From assembly GCA_031362405.1 (NCBI GenBank), contig JANLSO010000154.1, positions 1 through 52,777 on the forward strand: DNA of 52,777 nt, written 5' to 3'. The notes beneath the pieces are model-generated. The model ran no database searches. It was not told the origin of the DNA and saw only the letters and a list, made by a program, of their open reading frames with translations. This DNA comes from JANLSO01 sp031362405. Lineage in GTDB: Bacteria; Actinomycetota; Thermoleophilia; Miltoncostaeales; Miltoncostaeaceae. Both the position numbers and the translations under genes were made by a program. Shown here piece by piece: positions 49,033-52,777 of the stretch. Positions within the stretch are counted from its first letter, which is position 1; every line of letters begins with the position of its first letter.

Positions 49033-49667
49033 GTGACCATCGACACCGAGGAACCGCTCGCCGTCGCCGTGACGCGGGCGATTCACGAGGGCGACCTCGA
49101 GGCCCTCGGTGGACTGCTGGGACGAATCCCGGGTTGGCGACGACCCTGCTCGGCGACGACGACCCAGAGGGAATGTCGCGCACGCCCCTGCATGTGGCGA
49201 CCGACGCCTCTGCACTGGGCCGCAAGCAGCAACGACGTCGAGGTTTTCGACGCACTGCTCGACGCCGGTGCCGACATCGACGCGCCCGGCGCGGTGATCG
49301 CCAACGGCCCGCCGCTGTGGGATGCCACGGCGTTTGGGAACTGGGCCGCGGCGCACCGACGTGTCGAGCGCGGCGCGCACACCGATCTGATGCGGGCCGC
49401 GACGCTTGGTCTCATGGATCGGGTTCGAGACTACTTCGCCACCGACACGCCGCCATCCAACGACGACGTCGATCGTGCGTTCTGGGTGCGTGCCACGGCG
49501 GACAGCGAACTGCCGCCGAAGATCTCCTCGAACATGGCGCAGACCTCAACTGGCTCCCTCCCTGAGAGGCCGCGACCCCTCTCGATGCGGCGAATCGTTG
49601 CGAGGCACCCGAACTGGTGGCCTGGCTGCTCGGGCGCGGCGCGAGGCCCGTTCTCGGCGGCGGCTAA
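49033..49667 (+). pseudogene. Frameshifted ankyrin-repeat protein gene
   Basis: From GTG 49033, VTIDTEEPLAVAVTRAIHEG and GDLEALGGLLGRIPG start an ankyrin protein in frame 1. Frame 2 continues with ATTLLGDDDPEGMSRTPLHV. Frame 1 resumes with PLHWAASSNDVEVFDALLDA and GADIDAPGAVIANG, then DATAFGNWAAAHRRVERGAH. Near the end another shift gives HGGQRTAAEDLLEHGADLNW, and a last frame gives TPLDAANRCEAPELVAWLLG, ending at TAA 49665. One ankyrin unit seems deleted where HVATD meets PLHWAASS. At least four frameshifts make it inactive, yet the residues read cleanly in each frame, so decay is recent or sequencing errors contribute. Confidence 0.75.
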
Positions 49668-49756
49668 CGAGCCTTCCGTGACACGGGAGCTGACTTTGCC
49701 CTCGCGGTTCCCTCTCTGCCAACGTCGTGGATGCTCGTCGGGATGCCTCCGCCGAT

Positions 49757-50626
49757 CTAGGCGGTGCCGGCGCCGACGAGCATTTCGCATGGCCCGGTAA
49801 ATGCACCGTCGGTCTCGAACTGCCGCAGGGCCTCTTCGATCTCGATCCAGACCTCTGCTCGTTGCGTCTCGGTCAAACCGGTCATCATCTGGTGGAGCGC
49901 CCCGAACGACTCCCGCTCGAATCGGACGCATTCGGCCGCACTCGGCAGCCGGACCGGTGACGCCACCCTGCGGACGTCGATGTCGCGTAGGCCGGCTGTG
50001 GCAAACAGGGTCTCGAGGGCGCCGTCCGCGCCGAGGGAGAATGGGCCGGGCTGCCCGGGCAGGGGCGGGGGCAACTCTGCGCGCTCGCGGATGATCTTCA
50101 CCGGGATCGAGAAGAATGGGTTGCGTTCAGGGGTCGAGTAGATGACCGCCGCGACCCGCCCACCGGGCGTGAGGGCACGACGCATTCCCGCAACGGCGCG
50201 TAGCTGATCGGGGAAGTAGATGAGACCGACGCGGCTGATGGCGGCGTCGAACGACGCCGGAGGTAGCTCGTCAAGGGCCTCGCCGTCGAGCTCGCGAACC
50301 TCGACGTTCGTGAGCCCGGCCGCCCCGGCGTCGGCCGCCGCCCGTTCGTGCAGGGCCGGGGCGATGTCGGTGGCAAGGACGTGACCGTCGGGGAGCACGC
50401 GGCGTGCGGCCGTAATCGACTGCTCGCCGGCGCCGGCCGCGACATCGAGCACGCGAGAGCCTGGGCCGATCCCTGCCAGGTCGAACATGGCCTCGGTCGC
50501 GTCGCCGAGCCAGCTTCCCACCAACGGGCCCCAGCGCTGCCAGGCCTCGGCGGCGGCCTGCCATTGGGCGCGGGTCGTCACCTTGAACGCGGAGGCGTCG
50601 AAGGTGGGTTTTGTCGCGATGCTCAT
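49757..50626 (-). CDS. Class I SAM-dependent methyltransferase
   Basis: 289 residues. Motif I VLDVAAGAGEQSITAARRVL binds SAM; motif II-like ATDIAPALHERAAADAGAAG and ELDGEALDELPPASFDAAIS, motif III RRALTPGGRVAAVIYSTPER follow. It is of the UbiE/COQ5-like Methyltransf_11/25 group. The substrate-binding C-terminal part is not diagnostic. The ATG has GAGGT 6 bases upstream. It is divergent from an HxlR-type regulator 119 bases away, which may control it. A 3' gap of 89 bases (49668-49756) to the ankyrin relic holds nothing clear. Confidence 0.92.
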   Translation of the reverse strand: MSIATKPTFDASAFKVTTRAQWQAAAEAWQRWGPLVGSWLGDATEAMFDLAGIGPGSRVLDVAAGAGEQSITAARRVLPDGHVLATDIAPALHERAAADAGAAGLTNVEVRELDGEALDELPPASFDAAISRVGLIYFPDQLRAVAGMRRALTPGGRVAAVIYSTPERNPFFSIPVKIIRERAELPPPLPGQPGPFSLGADGALETLFATAGLRDIDVRRVASPVRLPSAAECVRFERESFGALHQMMTGLTETQRAEVWIEIEEALRQFETDGAFTGPCEMLVGAGTA

Positions 50627-50733
50627 GGGTCAACCTCGCTGAGTCGTCGGTGCATGACCCGTCGAGGTTCCCGCGCGCCTGGCGGCCTGTTCAAGTCCAC
50701 TTTCTGAACTGGCGTGCCTCATGCGGATCGAGG

Positions 50734-50739
50734 TACCGT
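50734..50739 (+). promoter_or_regulatory. Candidate leaderless -10 box (TACCGT)
   Basis: TACCGT ends 6 bases before the ATG of the HxlR gene, without a ribosome-binding site. Weak match. Confidence 0.25.
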
Positions 50740-50745
50740 GATCCG

Positions 50746-51513
50746 ATGATCGACTACGGGCAGTTCTGCACCGTTGCGCGAGGAGCCGAAGTCATCGGGC
50801 AGCGGTGGACGCCGTTGGTGGTGCGCGAGCTCCTGTGTGGTAGCGCCCGATTCAATGACATCCATCGCGGCGTTCCGCGAATGTCCCGCTCGCTGCTGAC
50901 GGAGCGACTGCGGACGCTCGAAGAAGTTGGCGTGGTTCAGCGTGTGACAGCGCCGTCAGGCCTCGAGTACCGCCTTACCAGCGCCGGCGAGGAGCTCCGC
51001 CCGATCATCATGGCGCTGGGCCACTGGGGCGCGCGGTGGATCGGCAGCCGCTTGACGCGCGACCAGCTCGACGCTGGCTTTCTGATGTGGGATATCCGCC
51101 GCTTCATGAGAGTGGACGAGTGTCCAAAGGAACGCTGCCTCGTCATTCACTTTCGCCTCACGGACGCGCCATCGGGTGAACGACTCTGGTGGCTGGTGGT
51201 GAGCGGTGGCGAGGTCGATCTGTGCAGGGAAGATCCCGGTCAGCCGGTGACGCTCATCGTCGAATCGACGCTACGGTCGCTGACCGACGTCTGGACGGGG
51301 GACCGCCGACCCGAGGCCGCGACGAAGGCGCGCGCAATTCGGGTGGTCGGCGCATCACGGGATGCCGACGCCCTCTGGCGGTGGCTCGGTCGCAGCGTGT
51401 TCGCGGAGACTCGGGCCGAGCGTCCTCGGGTCGGTGGGCAGGGCCGCGAGTTCCCATCAAAGGGGGTTCCTCCTAACGGAATGGCGTTCTCCTGCGCGAG
51501 CGGCGGCCGGTAA
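50746..51513 (+). CDS. HxlR-family regulator with SCP2-like C-terminal domain
   Basis: 255 residues, about twice the length of a plain HxlR protein. The winged helix covers about 1-100: YGQFCTVARGAEVIGQRWTP, LVVRELLCGSARFNDIHRGV and PRMSRSLLTERLRTLEEVGV are classic HxlR. Residues about 120-215 (CLVIHFRLTDAPSGERLWWL, VVSGGEVDLCREDPGQPVTL) resemble an SCP2 sterol-carrier-like ligand domain, a known fusion in actinobacterial regulators that may sense a lipid. The last 30 residues are basic and probably disordered. It is divergent from the methyltransferase, a plausible target. Confidence 0.9.
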   Translation: MIDYGQFCTVARGAEVIGQRWTPLVVRELLCGSARFNDIHRGVPRMSRSLLTERLRTLEEVGVVQRVTAPSGLEYRLTSAGEELRPIIMALGHWGARWIGSRLTRDQLDAGFLMWDIRRFMRVDECPKERCLVIHFRLTDAPSGERLWWLVVSGGEVDLCREDPGQPVTLIVESTLRSLTDVWTGDRRPEAATKARAIRVVGASRDADALWRWLGRSVFAETRAERPRVGGQGREFPSKGVPPNGMAFSCASGGR

Positions 51514-51657
51514 AGGGGCAGGACGGAGGGGACGAGCACCGGCCTCCGTGCCCGCCGGGGATCGAGTCGCGGGCCACCTGAGTCGCGACGGTGGCCTTGC
51601 CGGGCACCACACGCGCGGTGAGAGAACGCATATGGGTGACGGAGAAAGAGGGCCGGC

Positions 51658-52010
51658 ATGACCAATGAGATAGCCCGCATGATCCGCAAGCGCGCGACGG
51701 AAAGGGGGCACGGTCGACGCGCCCGAGCGCTCTGGGTCAGGTTGGCGCTGGGGCTGCCGGCGCTGGCGCTGCCGGCGGGGGCCGGCGCCGTTGGCGAGCT
51801 GGCCTACGACGGCTGTGTCTCGGCCGACGGCTCGGGAGCCACCTGCGTCGACATCTCGGGGGCGGGCACGCCACTGGAAGCGGCGACGGACGTCGCCGTG
51901 GGCCCGAACGGCGCCTCGGTCTACGTCACCTTCTACCGAGGCACGATCTCCCATCTTTTCCAACCCGGCCCAGGGCCAGATCGCGTGGGACGGCTGCGTG
52001 TCGTCCCCTC
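51658..52010 (+). pseudogene. 5' stump of a secreted beta-propeller-type protein gene
   Basis: The ATG at 51658 opens MTNEIARMIRKRATERGHGR and a signal-peptide core (LWVRLALGLPALALPAGAGA), then ELAYDGCVSADGSGATCVD, the start of a repeat family where a DGC-V motif precedes SPDGASVYV-like strands (here VAVGPNGASVYVTFYRGTIS). After a frameshift near 51955 the text continues as NPAQGQIAWDGCVS, the start of the next repeat, and then stops matching. The rest of the gene is missing and IS3-family sequence follows directly, so an insertion or deletion truncated it. Confidence 0.55.
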
Positions 52011-52017
52011 TCTGCCA

Positions 52018-52167
52018 AAGTCACACGCCGCGCTTCGCCGCCGCGCCGAGCGCGCCGAGGCGGGGCTCGCCAGAGCGAGGCGGGTGATCGAGGTGCAGGG
52101 AAACGTCTCCGCGCTTCTGGGCGAGCTGCTCGAGCCCAGGGGCGCCACCACGAGCACCGAGCGGTGA
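52018..52167 (+). pseudogene. 3' fragment of an IS3-family orfA (transposase helper)
   Basis: In the frame of the upstream ATG the last 50 residues read HAALRRRAERAEAGLARARR then VIEVQGNVSALLGELLEP, the leucine-zipper end of OrfA in GC-rich IS3-family elements. The helix-turn-helix N-terminus is absent, replaced by the propeller stump. The stop TGA overlaps the orfB GTG by four bases. Confidence 0.6.
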
Positions 52168-52777
52168 TCGACCAGGCCGTCGAGGAGCTCACCCCGCTGG
52201 TCGGCACACGCCCCGCCTGCCGGGCACTAGGGGGCCGCGCCGGCGACCCTACCGGCACAGGCGCCCGCCCGAGGCCGGCCGAGGCGACCGCGGTCGGTAC
52301 CGACACGGGCGCTGTCTGAAGCCGAACGCCAGGCGGTGCTCACCGAGCTGTACTCGCAGCGCTTTGTCGACTGCTCGCCGGCGGCCGTATGGGCGACACT
52401 GCTCGATGAGGGCCGCTACCTGGCGTCGCAGCGCACGATGTACCGGCTGCTGGCCGCCGAGCACGGCTTTGTTCGAGAGCGGCGCGACCAGCTCAGCCAC
52501 CCGTCCTACGCGGCGCCCGGGCTGCTCGCCACCCGACCCAACGAGGTCTGGTCGTGGGACATCTCCAAACTCAAGGGCCCGGCGAAGTGGACCCACTACC
52601 ACCTCTACGCGATCCTCGACGTCTTCAGCCGCTACGCGGTCGGCTGGACAGTCCAGCACCGCGAATCGGCGGAGCTGGCCACGGCACTGATCGGCCAGGC
52701 CATCGAGCAGCAGCAGATCGGACGCGACCAGCTCACCGTGCATGCCGACCGGGGCCCGGCGATGACCTCACAGCCGG
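52164..52777 (+). mobile_element. IS3-family transposase orfB, frameshifted and cut by the window edge
   Basis: From GTG 52164, VIDQAVEELTPLVGTRPACR starts an IS3 OrfB. Near 52230 the frame shifts: the original frame stops at 52317-52319, while the other reads RPRRPRSVPTRALSEAERQA, FVDCSPAAVWATLLDEGRYL, ASQRTMYRLLAAEHGF and then the DDE integrase core with WSWDISKLKGPAKW (first catalytic aspartate, 52558) and VHADRGPAMTS (second, 52747). The glutamate would lie beyond the right edge. The frameshift makes activity doubtful. Inverted repeats are not visible within the window. Confidence 0.8.

Overview
The window is strongly GC-rich DNA with GTG starts, many 4-base stop/start overlaps (GTGA, ATGA) and several TANNNT boxes placed only 6-10 bases before start codons. 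Together with F420-type LLM and PPOX-fold oxidoreductases, an intact PHP domain in DnaE, and an infC-rpmI-rplT-trmH-pheST-argCJBD super-cluster, this suggests a deep-branching actinobacterium, possibly Thermoleophilia/Solirubrobacterales. The lineage is inference; no rRNA or other phylogenetic marker was compared.

Layout. 1-5.1 kb: a DedA membrane protein (cut by the window edge), smpB, a decayed duplicate of the smpB 3' end, a secreted DUF4091-type protein, an intact Phd/VapC toxin-antitoxin pair and, unannotated by any reading frame, the tmRNA gene (ssrA) with tag AAETSPKLALAA and its terminator. 5.1-5.9 kb: a toxin-antitoxin fossil and a small membrane protein. 6-11.5 kb: a complete pyruvate dehydrogenase operon (aceE-aceF-lpd). 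11.7-16.8 kb: small metabolic genes (GNAT, YaaA, FAD monooxygenase, VOC, LLM oxidoreductase, PPOX-fold protein, an unknown). 16.8-19.5 kb: a zinc-ribbon protein, a secreted subtilase, HU. 19.9-31 kb: an iron-type alcohol dehydrogenase, then the translation and arginine cluster. 31-37.7 kb: a MacB-like ABC exporter, an amine-oxidase relic, a MarR/alcohol dehydrogenase divergent pair, an alpha/beta hydrolase, and an antitoxin followed by a collapsed toxin. 37.7-41.7 kb (minus strand): an RsbW-like anti-sigma factor and a three-gene operon: HAS/NodC-type glycosyltransferase, 69-residue exported peptide, GH18-type glycosidase. 41.9-48.2 kb: argG coupled to two related unknown proteins, then dnaE. 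48.2-52.8 kb: TfoX-N protein, VOC protein, an ankyrin pseudogene, a methyltransferase/HxlR divergent pair, and a propeller-gene stump fused to a broken IS3-family element at the right edge.

How the genes fit together. smpB and ssrA give both halves of trans-translation within about 3.6 kb. aceE-aceF-lpd encode all three PDH subunits. argC-J-B-D make ornithine from glutamate and argG acts later in the same pathway (argF and argH are not here). The GT2/peptide/GH18 operon looks like a polysaccharide synthesis-and-trimming module and is the best candidate for an undescribed system. Relics are frequent: two of three toxin-antitoxin loci have lost the middle of the toxin, and amine oxidase, ankyrin and propeller genes survive only as fragments. 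A palindromic repeat family with core GGTGCC-N-GGCACC occurs four times between genes. I saw no tRNA, rRNA or CRISPR array.
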